64,000 nt of DNA from Agrococcus casei LMG 22410 (GTDB lineage: Bacteria; Actinomycetota; Actinomycetes; Actinomycetales; Microbacteriaceae): positions 1 through 64,000 of the forward strand of contig NZ_FUHU01000045.1 of NCBI RefSeq assembly GCF_900163565.1. Direction: 5' to 3'. A program made the translations under genes and the position numbers. Within the stretch, counting starts at the first letter, position 1, and each line of letters starts with the position of its first letter. Under the pieces are notes generated by a model, which worked only from the letters and a program-made list of their open reading frames with translations, had not been told where the DNA came from and searched no databases. Below are positions 1 through 9,851 of the stretch, piece by piece.

Positions 1-176
1 ACACCAACGGACTCTTACGCCAGTACTACCCGAAATCCGTCACCGATTTCCGCACCATCACACAAGACGACCTCGACACCACAGCCCACGAACTAAACAC
101 CCGACCACGCCAAACACTGCAATGGGCCACCCCAGCTGACAAACTGAACCAACTACTCGTTGCAACGACCATCTGA
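1..176 (+). CDS. IS30-family transposase, C-terminal end (5' part outside window)
   Basis: An open frame entered before base 1 reads through to TGA at 174-176. Its last 57 residues (codons from base 3) contain NGLLRQYYPK, then HELNTRPRQTLQWATPADKLN. This is the typical C-terminus of IS30 transposases (ELNxRPRxxLxWxTPxE), which carry a DDE integrase core. Codon choice is more AT-rich (aac, aaa, cta) than in the neighbouring genes, as expected for a mobile element. Only the end is visible, so it is not possible to say whether the element is intact or a remnant. It borders the accessory regulator/amidohydrolase/transporter region. Confidence 0.85.
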   Translation, partial: TNGLLRQYYPKSVTDFRTITQDDLDTTAHELNTRPRQTLQWATPADKLNQLLVATTI

Positions 177-188
177 AACCGCCCACGA

Positions 189-211
189 GAAGCCGCAGAA
201 TCTGCGGTTTC
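189..211. terminator. Stem-loop after the transposase end
   Basis: Bases 189-198 pair with 202-211 in a 10-bp stem (one G-T pair) around a 3-base loop. It lies 12 bases after the transposase stop and is followed by ctggtgac rather than a run of T. It may be the transposase terminator or part of the IS end. I see no further gene or clear signal between 212 and the end of the LysR gene at 288. Confidence 0.4.
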
Positions 212-287
212 TGGTGACATTGCGGCATCTCGTGACGCGCCGGCGCAGCACGCACCGCGCACGCGCCGCCGCACCGCAGCACCGCCG

Positions 288-1202
288 TCACTCGTACCCG
301 AGCTGCCCCATCGCCTCGCGAACTGCAGACATCACAGTGTCGATCCGCGCAGCCGGAGCAACGGTCGACCGCAGGGCATAGATCTCACGCCGCATCGGAA
401 AGTCGTCGACTTCGACCTTCATCACACCTGCCGGCATGCGCTCGACGATGGGCCGCGGCACGAACGCCGCAGCCATGCCAGAGGCCACCAGGTCGAGTGT
501 CGCAGCATAGTCATCAGACCGGCCGACAACCTGCGGCCGGATGCCGCGGGACGCGAACAGCTCGGCGATCACCTCGGCGTCGCTCGAGTTCGGGTGGTGC
601 AGTATCCACGGCCGCTCGGCGAAATCGTGAATCGACGCACCGCCACCGTCGCCGCCGCGCATGCCCCACGCCGCCGGCGCGACGACCGTGAACTCGTCGT
701 GCGCGAGATGCTCCGGCTCGTACGACGAAGGCCACCAGAGTCCCGTGCCGCCCATCCGGTAGACGAGGGCGACGTCGATCGTGCCGTGAGCGCGTAGCTC
801 CTGAATTGCCAGCGACGGGTCGTGCAGGCTGACCGAGACAGACAGCTGCGCCGCAGCCAGGTCGGGGGAGTCGAGCAGCAGGGGCACGATGCGCGAGCCG
901 AGGCTCGGATACGCACTCAGCCGCGCAACCCCTTCCTGCCTGTGCGTCGCGGTCGTCGCCGCGATCATCGACTCCATGCTCGCCAGCACGGCTGCGGCGC
1001 GCTCGGCCATGGCAGCGGCCGCGGCGTTGGGGCGAACGCGCCTGGCAGACCTGTCGAAGAGCTCGATGCCGAGCTCGGTCTCGAGTGCGGCCATCTGCTG
1101 CGACACCGCAGACGGCGTGTACCCGAGGCGATTCGCAGCTCCGACGAAGCTGCCCTGGCGCACTGCCTCCTGCAGCGTGCGCAGGTGGACGGGGTTCAGC
1201 AT
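288..1202 (-). CDS. LysR-family transcriptional regulator
   Basis: 304 residues, the usual LysR length. Residues 1-60 form the winged helix-turn-helix (GSFVGAANRLGYTPSAVSQQ, then LETELGIELFDRSARR), and residues about 90-300 form the periplasmic-binding-protein-like effector domain. LysR proteins normally control the operon transcribed away from them. Here that is the amidohydrolase/ABC importer unit starting at 1370, with 167 bases between the two starts. The effector is therefore probably the imported compound or a hydrolysis product, which is an inference from position only. The start codon is ATG at 1200-1202. Confidence 0.9.
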   Translation of the reverse strand: MLNPVHLRTLQEAVRQGSFVGAANRLGYTPSAVSQQMAALETELGIELFDRSARRVRPNAAAAAMAERAAAVLASMESMIAATTATHRQEGVARLSAYPSLGSRIVPLLLDSPDLAAAQLSVSVSLHDPSLAIQELRAHGTIDVALVYRMGGTGLWWPSSYEPEHLAHDEFTVVAPAAWGMRGGDGGGASIHDFAERPWILHHPNSSDAEVIAELFASRGIRPQVVGRSDDYAATLDLVASGMAAAFVPRPIVERMPAGVMKVEVDDFPMRREIYALRSTVAPAARIDTVMSAVREAMGQLGYE

Positions 1203-1242
1203 GTCGGTCCTTCCGCTTCACGAGCGACTTCTCTCCCAACAG

Positions 1243-1255
1243 TTAAGCATTGCTA
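1243..1255. promoter_or_regulatory. Candidate LysR box (T-N11-A)
   Basis: The sequence TTAAGCATTGCTA fits T-N11-A and contains the perfect dyad AGCA-T-TGCT. It lies 41 bases upstream of the LysR start, the usual place for the autoregulatory site. Assignment rests on pattern and position only. Confidence 0.35.
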
Positions 1256-1339
1256 ATTCTCGTCATGTCGAGCCCGCGCGCAGACGTGACGGTTCTGTGA
1301 CCGAATCCGGCGCATCGCACCGTAGAGTCAAATCACTGT

Positions 1340-1355
1340 TCAACATCGCTGTTGA
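1340..1355. promoter_or_regulatory. Perfect dyad upstream of amidohydrolase 1, candidate operator
   Basis: TCAACA-TCGC-TGTTGA is a 6+6 bp perfect inverted repeat ending 14 bases before the amidohydrolase start at 1370. It sits in the LysR/amidohydrolase intergenic region. A protein bound there would overlap the transcription start or leader of the amidohydrolase operon. The binding protein is unknown; the adjacent LysR is the obvious candidate. Confidence 0.4.
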
Positions 1356-1369
1356 TTCGAAAGGCTGCA

Positions 1370-2953
1370 ATGACCACCGCCCTCTACTTGCACCCGCGCA
1401 TCCGCACTCTCGCGGACGACCGCCACATCGACGGCGCGATCGCCGTCCGTGATGGCCGCATCGCACACGTGGGCACGATCCAAGAGGCGCGCGATGCCCT
1501 CGGGCGGTCAGCAGACGAGATCGAGCTGCCGGGCGCAGCGGTCATTCCGGCATTCCACGATGCGCACATCCACTGCGGCAACCTGGCCCGCGAGATGGTC
1601 GCGCCAGACCTGCGCGATGCCCTGTCGCACGATGACGTGGTGAGCCGACTGCGCAGCTACGTGATTCCCGCAGGAGCAGAGTGGGTCGTCGGCGGCCGCT
1701 GGGACCGCAACGCCTGGAGCGACCGCACGGCACCGCACCGCAGCACCCTCGACGCGATCTTCGGCGATGCTCCCGTCTCGATGCCGAGCATCGACGGCCA
1801 CGCCAACTGGGTCAACAGCGCAGCCCTCCGCATTGCCGGCATCGACAGCTCGACCCCAGACCCGGCCGGCGGCAGGATCGAGCGCGACGAGCACGGCGAG
1901 CCGACCGGCCTGCTGCTCGAATCGGCGGCGAGCCAGGTGCGCGTCATCGCCGAGGCATCGCTCGACAAGCAGCTGCCGGCGCTCATGCTCAGCGTGCAAC
2001 GCGAGCTGCTCACGGCTGGCATCAGCCATGTCACAGACCTCGACGGCGAAGACGTGCGCGCTGCGCTGCTCGCCATGCACTCCAGGGGCGAGCTCACCGT
2101 GCGAGTGCACAAGGGCGTGCAGGCGAAGTTCCTCGACATCGCAATCGAAGAGGGCCGTCGCACCGGCGAAGGCGACGCACGCTTCACCAACGGCCCCGCC
2201 AAGTTCTTCGCAGACGGAGCCCTCGGCCCCAAGAGCGCACTCATGCACGCGGCCTACGAAGGCACCGATGACACCGGCATCGCCGTGACAGAGGCGGATG
2301 CGCTGCTCGACGGAGTGCGACGTGCAAACGAGCGCGGCATCGCGGCGGCGGTGCACGCCATCGGCGACCTGGCCAACTCCACCGTGCTCGACGTGTTCGC
2401 GCGGGTGGCCGAGACTGCACACGCCCACGGCCTGCGGAACCGCATCGAACACGCGCAGCACCTCCGCCCATCCGACCTCGCCCGCTTCGCCAGGCTGGGC
2501 GTGATTCCCTCGCAGCAGCCGGTGCACGCGACGACAGACTTTCCGCTCAGCGTGCAGCTGCTGGGCGACCGGGCCACCATGCACTACCCGTGGCGATCGC
2601 TGCTGGGCTCAGGAGCAACGCTCGCATTCGGGTCGGATGCGCCGGTCGAGCCGATCAATCCGTTCTACGGGGTGCACGCCGCAGTCACGCGCAAGACGAG
2701 AGACGGCGAACCCGATGGCGGCCGCGAGCCGCAGGAGCGGCTGAGCGTGCTCGACGCCCTGCGCGGATTCACCTCAGGCCCTGCATACGCAGCCGGCCTC
2801 GAAGACTCGACCGGCGGCGTCGAGGTCGGCAAGCACGCCGACTTCATCGCCGTCGACCAAGACCCATTCACCATGAGCGGCGACGACCTGTGGAAGGCCA
2901 AGACGCTGACCACGGTCGTCGCAGGCGCAATCGCACACACAACAGCAAGTTAG
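1370..2953 (+). CDS. YtcJ-like amidohydrolase (Amidohydro_3), paralog 1
   Basis: 527 residues. A metal-dependent hydrolase of the amidohydrolase superfamily, related to N-substituted formamide deformylase and YtcJ. The visible ligand motifs are FHDAHIH near residue 60, KFFADGALG, HAIGD, IEHAQH and GSDAPV. No signal peptide is seen, so it is cytoplasmic. ATG at 1370 is chosen over the TTG at 1352 because GAAAGG lies just upstream and because the product then has the same length and N-terminus ([10 protein letters not shown]) as the paralog at 5748. The ABC importer lipoprotein gene starts 9 bases after its stop, so they are almost certainly co-transcribed. The exact amide substrate cannot be told from sequence. 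Confidence 0.88.
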   Translation: MTTALYLHPRIRTLADDRHIDGAIAVRDGRIAHVGTIQEARDALGRSADEIELPGAAVIPAFHDAHIHCGNLAREMVAPDLRDALSHDDVVSRLRSYVIPAGAEWVVGGRWDRNAWSDRTAPHRSTLDAIFGDAPVSMPSIDGHANWVNSAALRIAGIDSSTPDPAGGRIERDEHGEPTGLLLESAASQVRVIAEASLDKQLPALMLSVQRELLTAGISHVTDLDGEDVRAALLAMHSRGELTVRVHKGVQAKFLDIAIEEGRRTGEGDARFTNGPAKFFADGALGPKSALMHAAYEGTDDTGIAVTEADALLDGVRRANERGIAAAVHAIGDLANSTVLDVFARVAETAHAHGLRNRIEHAQHLRPSDLARFARLGVIPSQQPVHATTDFPLSVQLLGDRATMHYPWRSLLGSGATLAFGSDAPVEPINPFYGVHAAVTRKTRDGEPDGGREPQERLSVLDALRGFTSGPAYAAGLEDSTGGVEVGKHADFIAVDQDPFTMSGDDLWKAKTLTTVVAGAIAHTTAS

Positions 2954-2962
2954 GAAGACATC

Positions 2963-3934
2963 ATGAAGAACACCAGAACCATGCGTCGGGCGATGGCGCT
3001 CGCCCTTGCCGGCATTCTCGCAACGTCGCTCGTCGCCTGCGGCGGCCAGTCGCTCGAAGAGGTCGAAGGCGGCGGCGACGGCGAGGCAGTCGACCTCTCG
3101 TCGGTCGAATTCGCCGAGGTGCACGACGAAGAGGCAGCGAAGGACATCATCGAGGCACTCGAGCCCGTGCAGGAGATCCACGACCTGCTGCCAAACGAGT
3201 ACAAGACCGGCCTCACCTGGACGACCTCGAGCGGCTACCCGCCCATGGAGATCTTCGCCTCGAACAACAAGGACCTCCTCGGCGTCGACCCCGCCATGGC
3301 CCACGCCATCTCGCGTGTGCTCGGCGTGCCGATGACGATGGAAGACGCTGACTTCAACGCGATGATCCCGGGCCTCGTCTCTGGCCGCTACGACGTGCTC
3401 GTCTCGTCGATGACCGACACCGAAGAGCGCCGCGAGACGACCACGTTCGTCAACTACGTGCAGTCGGGCAACGCGTTCCTCGTCGAGGGCGGCAACCCGC
3501 TCGGCATCGAAGAGCCCATGGACCTCTGCGGCAAGACCGTCGCAGTCGTCGACGCGGGCTCGAGCGCAGCATTGGCAGAAGAGCTGTCGGCTGCATGCGA
3601 GGAAGCCGGTGAGGCTCCCTACGACATCCTGCCGTTCCCCGGAGACCAGGACGCCAACCTCTCGCTCGAGAGCGGACGCTCGCAGGCGACCGTGACCGAC
3701 TACCCGGTCGCAGTGGCTCGCGCCGCCGACGAGAACAACAACATGGACGCAGTCGTCATCGAAGGCGGCGAGTCGGTGTGGGGCATCGGAGTCGACAACG
3801 CCAACGCCGACCTCGCGGTCGCAATCCAGGCTGCGCTCCAGCACCTGATGGACGACGGCGCATACGCCGAGATCCTGGCCGCATGGGAAGTCGACGCCAT
3901 GGCGCTCGACACCGCGACCATCAACGGCGAATAG
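2963..3934 (+). CDS. Amino-acid-type ABC transporter substrate-binding lipoprotein
   Basis: 323 residues. A lipoprotein signal with lipobox LVAC puts the lipidated Cys at residue 26, followed by an acidic/Gly linker. The rest is a family-3 extracellular solute-binding fold (WTTSSGYPPMEIF, DFNAMIPGLVSGRYDVLVSSMTDTEER). It captures the solute outside the membrane for the permease and ATPase encoded next. The RBS AGGAAG is well placed before the ATG. Family-3 proteins bind polar amino acids, opines or related molecules. Because both flanking genes are amidohydrolases, an N-acyl or amide derivative is plausible, but this is inference. Confidence 0.9.
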   Translation: MKNTRTMRRAMALALAGILATSLVACGGQSLEEVEGGGDGEAVDLSSVEFAEVHDEEAAKDIIEALEPVQEIHDLLPNEYKTGLTWTTSSGYPPMEIFASNNKDLLGVDPAMAHAISRVLGVPMTMEDADFNAMIPGLVSGRYDVLVSSMTDTEERRETTTFVNYVQSGNAFLVEGGNPLGIEEPMDLCGKTVAVVDAGSSAALAEELSAACEEAGEAPYDILPFPGDQDANLSLESGRSQATVTDYPVAVARAADENNNMDAVVIEGGESVWGIGVDNANADLAVAIQAALQHLMDDGAYAEILAAWEVDAMALDTATINGE

Positions 3935-3959
3935 GCATCAGGGCAGAAGGAGGCACGCA

Positions 3960-4912
3960 GTGACTCGCAGAACGGCACCATTCATAGGCCCGCAGGGCGA
4001 AGAGCTCTCGATTGCGCGGCGATGGCACATCAGACGCTGGATCGTCGGCGCGATCGCGCTGGCGGCAGTGCTCTGGTTCGTGAGCATCTTCGTGTTCAGC
4101 GACCGCATCCGCTGGGAGCGCGTCGGAGAGTACCTCTTCTACGAGCACATCCTGAACGGTGTCGTCGCGACGATCTGGATCAGCCTCGCGGCAACGGTGC
4201 TGGGCCTCGTGCTCGGCGTGCTCTTCGCGATCATGAAGCTCGCGAAGAACCCGGTGCTGAAGTGGATCGCAGAAGCCTACATCTGGTTCTTCAGAGGCAC
4301 CCCGGTGCTGGTGCAGCTGATCTTCTGGTTCAACCTCGCCCTCCTTCTGCCCTACATCACCCTCAAGATCCCCTTCACCTCGATCGGGATGCGCTGGGAC
4401 ACCAACTCGCTCATCTCGGGCGACACCGCGGCGATCCTCGGCCTCGGCCTCAACCTCTCGGCCTACTTCGCCGAGACGGTGCGCGCCGGCATCATGGCCG
4501 TCGACCGCGGCCAGACCGAGGCGGCGAAGGCCGGTGGCATGACGAGCTCGCAGACGATGCGCATCATCGTGCTGCCGCAGGCGCTCAAGATCATCATCCC
4601 GCCGACGGCCAACGAGTTCATCTCGATGCTGAAGACGACCTCGCTGATCGTCGTGGTGGCCGGAAACGACCTCATGACCAACGCGAGCAACATCTACAAG
4701 CAGAACAACCTCGTGATCGAGCTGCTCATCGTCTGCAGCATCTGGTACATGTTCATGACAGCGATCGCGACGTATCTGCAGTCGCTGCTCGAGAAGCGAT
4801 TCGGAGCAGACCGGGTGCGTGCCATCCGAGGCACATCGATAGGACAGCGGATGCTCGATGCGGCGACGGGCGCCATTCGGCTTCCCGTGCGCAACGGCGG
4901 AAAGGGAGCGCG

Positions 4913-4916
<4 letters not shown>
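3960..4916 (+). CDS. Amino-acid-type ABC transporter permease
   Basis: 318 residues starting at GTG behind a strong AAGGAGG. There is a hydrophilic N-terminal stretch, then several membrane spans beginning about residue 27. The EAA loop that docks the ATPase is [21 protein letters not shown]. This is the His/Glu/Gln/Arg-opine permease family (HEQRo), which usually acts as a homodimer when only one permease gene is present, as here. Its stop overlaps the start of the ATPase gene (ATGA), which indicates translational coupling. Confidence 0.92.
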
Positions 4917-5683
<767 letters not shown>

Positions 5684-5735
5684 GGCAGGCGGCGCGTCGT
5701 GTGCTGGGGTGCATCTGACCGCGCAGAAACTCGGC

Positions 5736-5741
5736 TAGCGT
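5736..5741 (+). promoter_or_regulatory. -10 element TAGCGT, leaderless start of amidohydrolase 2
   Basis: TAGCGT ends 6 bases before the ATG at 5748, and no Shine-Dalgarno sequence is present. The transcript would begin at or next to the start codon. No convincing -35 hexamer is seen. Confidence 0.5.
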
Positions 5742-5747
5742 CTAACC

Positions 5748-7331
5748 ATGCCGAAGTCGACGCTGTTCCTGCACCCCCGCATCCGCACCCTCGCAGACCC
5801 CGAGCCGTTCGACGGCGGCATAGTCGCCGTCGACGGCCGGATCGCGTTCATCGGCGCTCCTGACGAGGCGCGCGAGTTCGCGGGCCACGGCGCAGAGACC
5901 GTCGAGCTCGGGGGTGCGGCGCTGCTGCCCGCGTTCCATGACGCGCACATCCACACGGGCATGATGGCGATCGACAGGCTCGGCCCCGACCTGCGCGGCA
6001 TCGGGTCCTACGCAGAGGCGCTCGAGGCTCTGAAGGTCTTCCGCGACGAGAACCCCGGAGACGGATGGGTTGTCGGAGGCAGCTGGGATGCCAATCCGTG
6101 GACAGACGGCGCACCGCACAAGTCTGATCTCGACGCCATCTTCGGCAGCCGCCCGGTCATGCTCGCCACCATCGACGGGCACGCCGACTGGGCGAACTCT
6201 GCAGCCCTCGAACTCGGCGGAATCGGCCCCGACTCGGTCGACCCGGAAGGCGGGCGCATCGAGCGCGACGCACAGGGCGAAGTCACGGGCGTGCTGCTCG
6301 AGTCGGCGTCAGCGCCGCTTTCAGCAGTTGCGATGCCCACCCTCGAGCACCGCATGGCTGAGCTGCTCGACGAGCTCCAGCATGAGCTGCTCGCAACCGG
6401 CCTGGCACACGTCACCGACATCGACGGCGAATCGGTGCGCGAAGGCTACCTGCAGCTGCGCGACGCCGGGCGACTGCACCTGCGCGTGCACAAGGCGGTG
6501 CAGGGCGGCGACCTGCAGAGGGCCATCGCCGAGGGCCGCCGCACGGGCGACGGCGACGACTGGGTCACGACAGGCCCCGTCAAGCTCTTCTCAGACGGAG
6601 CACTCGGCCCCCACACCGCGCACTTCCACGAGGAGTTCGAGGGCGAGCCGGGCAACACCGGCATCGCCGTGACGTCGGCCGAGCAGCTGCGCGAGTCGAT
6701 GCGCGCGGCGTCAGAGGCTGGGCTCGCCATCGCCGTGCACGCGATCGGCGACATGGCCAACACGATCGTGCTCGACGCATTCGAGGCGACCGCGAAGCAT
6801 GCGCCTCAGACCGGGCTGCGCAACCGCATCGAGCACGCGCAGCACATCAAGCCCGCTGACCTGGCGCGGTTCCACGAGCTCTCGGTGATCGCTTCCATGC
6901 AGCCGACCCACTGCACGAGCGACTATCCGCTCAGCATTCGCCTGCTGGGCGAGCGCGACACCCTGCACTACCCGTGGCAGACGCTGCTGAACGACGGCGC
7001 TGCGCTAGCATTCGGGTCGGATGCGCCGGTCGAGCCCGCAGACCCATTCTTCGGCATTCACGCGGCGGTGACCAGACAGCGTCGTGACGACGAGCCTGCC
7101 GGCGGGCGCGAGCCGCACGAGCGGCTGACGGTCTGGGATGCGATGCGGGCCTACACGCTCGGCGCCGCATACGCGGCAGGCCTCGAGCACGAGACCGGAA
7201 CCCTCGAGACGGGCAAGTTCGCCGACTTCATGGTCGTCGACCAGGATCCGTTCGACATCGATCCAGAGGCCCTGTGGCGCACACAGGTGCTGACGACAGT
7301 CGTCGGGGGAGTCGTGCGCTTCGAGCGCTGA
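5748..7331 (+). CDS. YtcJ-like amidohydrolase (Amidohydro_3), paralog 2
   Basis: 527 residues, the same length as the protein at 1370 and, by eye, about half or more identical along its whole length. All metal-site motifs are kept: [30 protein letters not shown] and GSDAPV. Differences cluster in residues about 75-105 and 190-215, which could change substrate preference. It lies downstream of the ABC importer ATPase and faces cysE convergently across an 18-base gap. The pair probably arose by duplication around the transporter genes. The substrate is unknown. Confidence 0.88.
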   Translation: MPKSTLFLHPRIRTLADPEPFDGGIVAVDGRIAFIGAPDEAREFAGHGAETVELGGAALLPAFHDAHIHTGMMAIDRLGPDLRGIGSYAEALEALKVFRDENPGDGWVVGGSWDANPWTDGAPHKSDLDAIFGSRPVMLATIDGHADWANSAALELGGIGPDSVDPEGGRIERDAQGEVTGVLLESASAPLSAVAMPTLEHRMAELLDELQHELLATGLAHVTDIDGESVREGYLQLRDAGRLHLRVHKAVQGGDLQRAIAEGRRTGDGDDWVTTGPVKLFSDGALGPHTAHFHEEFEGEPGNTGIAVTSAEQLRESMRAASEAGLAIAVHAIGDMANTIVLDAFEATAKHAPQTGLRNRIEHAQHIKPADLARFHELSVIASMQPTHCTSDYPLSIRLLGERDTLHYPWQTLLNDGAALAFGSDAPVEPADPFFGIHAAVTRQRRDDEPAGGREPHERLTVWDAMRAYTLGAAYAAGLEHETGTLETGKFADFMVVDQDPFDIDPEALWRTQVLTTVVGGVVRFER

Positions 7332-7349
7332 CCAGGCGGCCTGAAGCCG

Positions 7350-7904
7350 TCAGATCACGTACTCGATCAGCCCGACGTCGGCTGCGCTGCTCGGCTCGAG
7401 CAGCTTGGCCGGAATGCCGACTGCGGTGTGCTCTGCCGGCACGTCCTTCAGCACGACGGCGTTGGCGCCGACCTTCGCGCCGTCGCCGAGTGTGATGGGG
7501 CCGAGGATCTTCGCCCCTGCGCCGACCAGCACGCCGTTGCCGAGCGTGGGGTGGCGCTTCTTCTGCTCCATCGAGGTGCCTCCGAGGGTCACCCCGTGGT
7601 AGAGCATGACGTCGTCGCCGACCTCTGCCGTCTCGCCGATCACGACGCCCATGCCGTGGTCGATGAAGAAGCGACGGCCGATGGCTGCGCCCGGGTGGAT
7701 CTCGACGCCCGTGAGGAATCGGGTCCACTGTGAGCCGGCACGTGCGAGCGCGCTCATGCCGCGCTGCCAGAGCCAGTGGTTCCAACGATGGCCCCACACG
7801 GCGTGCAGGGTCGAGTAGGTCAGGAAGACACCGAGCGAACCGCGCGCCGCCGGGTCATGGCGGCGCGCGTTCGCGATGTCCTCACGGATTCGGAGGAGGC
7901 TCAA
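7350..7904 (-). CDS. cysE: Serine O-acetyltransferase
   Basis: 184 residues. It acetylates L-serine with acetyl-CoA to give O-acetylserine, the substrate of the cysteine synthase encoded just upstream. The C-terminal half shows left-handed beta-helix hexapeptides ([29 protein letters not shown]), and the family signature [21 protein letters not shown] is intact. The length fits the short EpsC-type enzymes. It starts at TTG, one base after the cysK stop and without a good RBS of its own, so translation is probably coupled to cysK. Confidence 0.93.
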   Translation of the reverse strand: MSLLRIREDIANARRHDPAARGSLGVFLTYSTLHAVWGHRWNHWLWQRGMSALARAGSQWTRFLTGVEIHPGAAIGRRFFIDHGMGVVIGETAEVGDDVMLYHGVTLGGTSMEQKKRHPTLGNGVLVGAGAKILGPITLGDGAKVGANAVVLKDVPAEHTAVGIPAKLLEPSSAADVGLIEYVI

Positions 7905-7905
7905 C

Positions 7906-8835
7906 TCAGCCGAGCTCCGCCCAGACCGGCATCGAGAGGTAGCGCTCTCCGGTGTCGGGGAGGATCACGACGATCGTCTTGCCGGCGCTCTCGGGCTTCT
8001 GCGCCTCCTGCAGAGCAGCCCAGACGGCAGCGCCTGACGAGATGCCGGCGAAGATGCCCTCCTTCGCAGCCAACTCGCGAGTGGTCGAGATGGCGTCGTC
8101 GAGCTGCACGGGAGCGACTGCGTCGTAGACCTCGCGGTCGAGCACGTCGGGCACGAAGTTGGCGCCCAGGCCCTGGATCTTGTGGGGTCCGGCCTTGCCC
8201 TCAGAGAGCAGCGGCGAGTCAGCGGGCTCGACGGCGATGACCTTGACGTCTGCATTGCGCTCACGCAGCAGGCCGCCGGCGCCCGTGATGGTGCCGCCGG
8301 TGCCGATGCCCGAGACGAACACGTCGACGTTGCCGTCGGTGTCGCGCCAGATCTCTTCACCAGTGGTCTCGCGGTGCACGCGGGGGTTGGCCTCGTTGGC
8401 GAACTGGCTGGCCAGCACGGCGTTCTCGGTCTCGTCGGCGATCTGCTGCGCCTTCTCGACTGCTCCGCGCATGCCGTCAGGGCCGGGGGTCAGCACGAGC
8501 TCTGCTCCGAACGCCTTCAGGATCGAGCGGCGCTCGACCGACATGGTCTCGGGCATCGTGAGCACGACGCGGTAGCCCTTGGCGGCGCCGACGAATGCGA
8601 GCGCAATGCCGGTGTTGCCGCTGGTTCCCTCGACGATCGTGCCGCCGGGCTTCAGCTTGCCGGACTGCTCGGCGGCTTCGATGATCGCGAGGCCGATGCG
8701 GTCCTTCACGCTCGAGGCCGGGTTGCCTGCCTCGAGCTTCGCGAGCACCGTGGCGTCGCCGGTGTTGAGGGCGTTGAGCTTGACGAGCGGGGTGTTTCCG
8801 ATGGTCTTCGTGATGTTCTCAGCGATGTTTGCCAT
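7906..8835 (-). CDS. cysK: Cysteine synthase A (O-acetylserine sulfhydrylase)
   Basis: 309 residues. A PLP enzyme converting O-acetylserine and sulfide to cysteine. The PLP lysine is K44 in NPASSVKDR; the substrate loop GTSGNTG and the phosphate-binding GIGTGGT are present. The start at 8835 (MANIAENI) is preferred over the ATG at 8850 because AAAGG lies 7 bases upstream of it; the upstream ATG would place that RBS inside the coding region. It forms a two-gene operon with cysE, the usual actinobacterial arrangement. Confidence 0.95.
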   Translation of the reverse strand: MANIAENITKTIGNTPLVKLNALNTGDATVLAKLEAGNPASSVKDRIGLAIIEAAEQSGKLKPGGTIVEGTSGNTGIALAFVGAAKGYRVVLTMPETMSVERRSILKAFGAELVLTPGPDGMRGAVEKAQQIADETENAVLASQFANEANPRVHRETTGEEIWRDTDGNVDVFVSGIGTGGTITGAGGLLRERNADVKVIAVEPADSPLLSEGKAGPHKIQGLGANFVPDVLDREVYDAVAPVQLDDAISTTRELAAKEGIFAGISSGAAVWAALQEAQKPESAGKTIVVILPDTGERYLSMPVWAELG

Positions 8836-8969
8836 TAGTAAGCCTTTCATGTGCTCTGAGCAATGCTTTTATCCTATGCAGTATTCAACGGAGCCGCGAC
8901 TTCAGAATTCCACATGCGACACGGTTCGTCACACTGCTGCGGGCAATCTGCGGCGTTCTGCATGCGACG

Positions 8970-9833
8970 ATGGGACTCGTGACTGACTCTGAGCCTGCCG
9001 ACAGCGCGCATGACCTGCTCTCTTCGGCGCGGCGTCAGCTGTCGAACGCAGGAGTGGTGGGGCCGGATGCGCAGCTGCTGCTCGCAGACGCGCTCGGCGA
9101 GTCGCTGGGTCGCGTGCGGATGCTCGAGGCCATCGACGCAGCAGTCGAGGCCGGCGCGGCCCTCCGCTTCAGGCGAGCGGTCGACAGGCGCGCCGCTCGT
9201 GAGCCGCTCCAGCACATCGTCGGCCACGCCCCCTTCAGATTCCTCAGCCTCGCGACAGGGCCGGGCGCGCTCGTCCCCAGGCCCGAGACCGAGCTGCTGG
9301 CCGAGCTCGCCATGCAGCGGCTGCCGCAGGGTGGCAGAGTGCTCGACGCAGGCACCGGCACCGGAGCGATCGCCGTGTCGATCGCGACCGAGCGCCCCGA
9401 TGCCGAGGTCATCGCCGTCGAGCTCTCGCCTGCCGCGTTCGTGTGGGCGAAGTGCAACATCACGACCCTCGCTCCATCGGTTCGGCTGCTGCATGACGAC
9501 TTCGCTCGTGCGCTGACCGAACAGGCCGACCTCGACGTGCTGGTGTCGAACCCTCCATACGTGCCGTTCTCGAGCATCCCGCGCGATCCCGAGGTGTTTC
9601 TGCACGACCCGGGCTTCGCGCTCTACTCAGGCAGCGACGGACTCGACGCCATCAGGCAGCTGAGCATCTCGGGGCATGCGGCGGTGCGCTCGGGCGGCAG
9701 CATCGTGCTCGAGCACACAGAAGACCAGGGAGAGCGGATTCGCGAGCTCCTCGCACAGGACGGCTGGCAGCAGGCGTCCACCTCAGAGGACCTCACAGGT
9801 CGGCCGCGGTTCACGGCAGCCGTCCGCCCGTAG
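8970..9833 (+). CDS. prmC: Release factor glutamine methyltransferase PrmC
   Basis: 287 residues from the ATG at 8970. It methylates the Gln of the GGQ motif in peptide-chain release factors. Visible are the N-terminal helical domain, the SAM site DAGTGTGAIAVSIA and the catalytic NPPY (residues 194-197). No RBS or clear -10 is seen at this start; GTG at 8979 is an alternative, and the longer open frame upstream runs into the cysK promoter region. The TsaC/Sua5 gene follows 18 bases later, a conserved pairing in bacteria. Confidence 0.92.
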   Translation: MGLVTDSEPADSAHDLLSSARRQLSNAGVVGPDAQLLLADALGESLGRVRMLEAIDAAVEAGAALRFRRAVDRRAAREPLQHIVGHAPFRFLSLATGPGALVPRPETELLAELAMQRLPQGGRVLDAGTGTGAIAVSIATERPDAEVIAVELSPAAFVWAKCNITTLAPSVRLLHDDFARALTEQADLDVLVSNPPYVPFSSIPRDPEVFLHDPGFALYSGSDGLDAIRQLSISGHAAVRSGGSIVLEHTEDQGERIRELLAQDGWQQASTSEDLTGRPRFTAAVRP

Positions 9834-9838
9834 GCGAC

Positions 9839-9844
9839 TACCAT
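9839..9844 (+). promoter_or_regulatory. -10 element TACCAT before the TsaC/Sua5 gene
   Basis: TACCAT ends 7 bases before the GTG at 9852, which fits a leaderless transcript. A GGGGA lies immediately before the GTG but is too close to act as a normal RBS. Confidence 0.4.
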
Positions 9845-9851
9845 TGGGGAC

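Noticed and set aside
7332-7349. Possible terminator between amidohydrolase 2 and cysE
   Set aside because: Only a 4-bp CGGC/GCCG stem is present near there, too weak to call.
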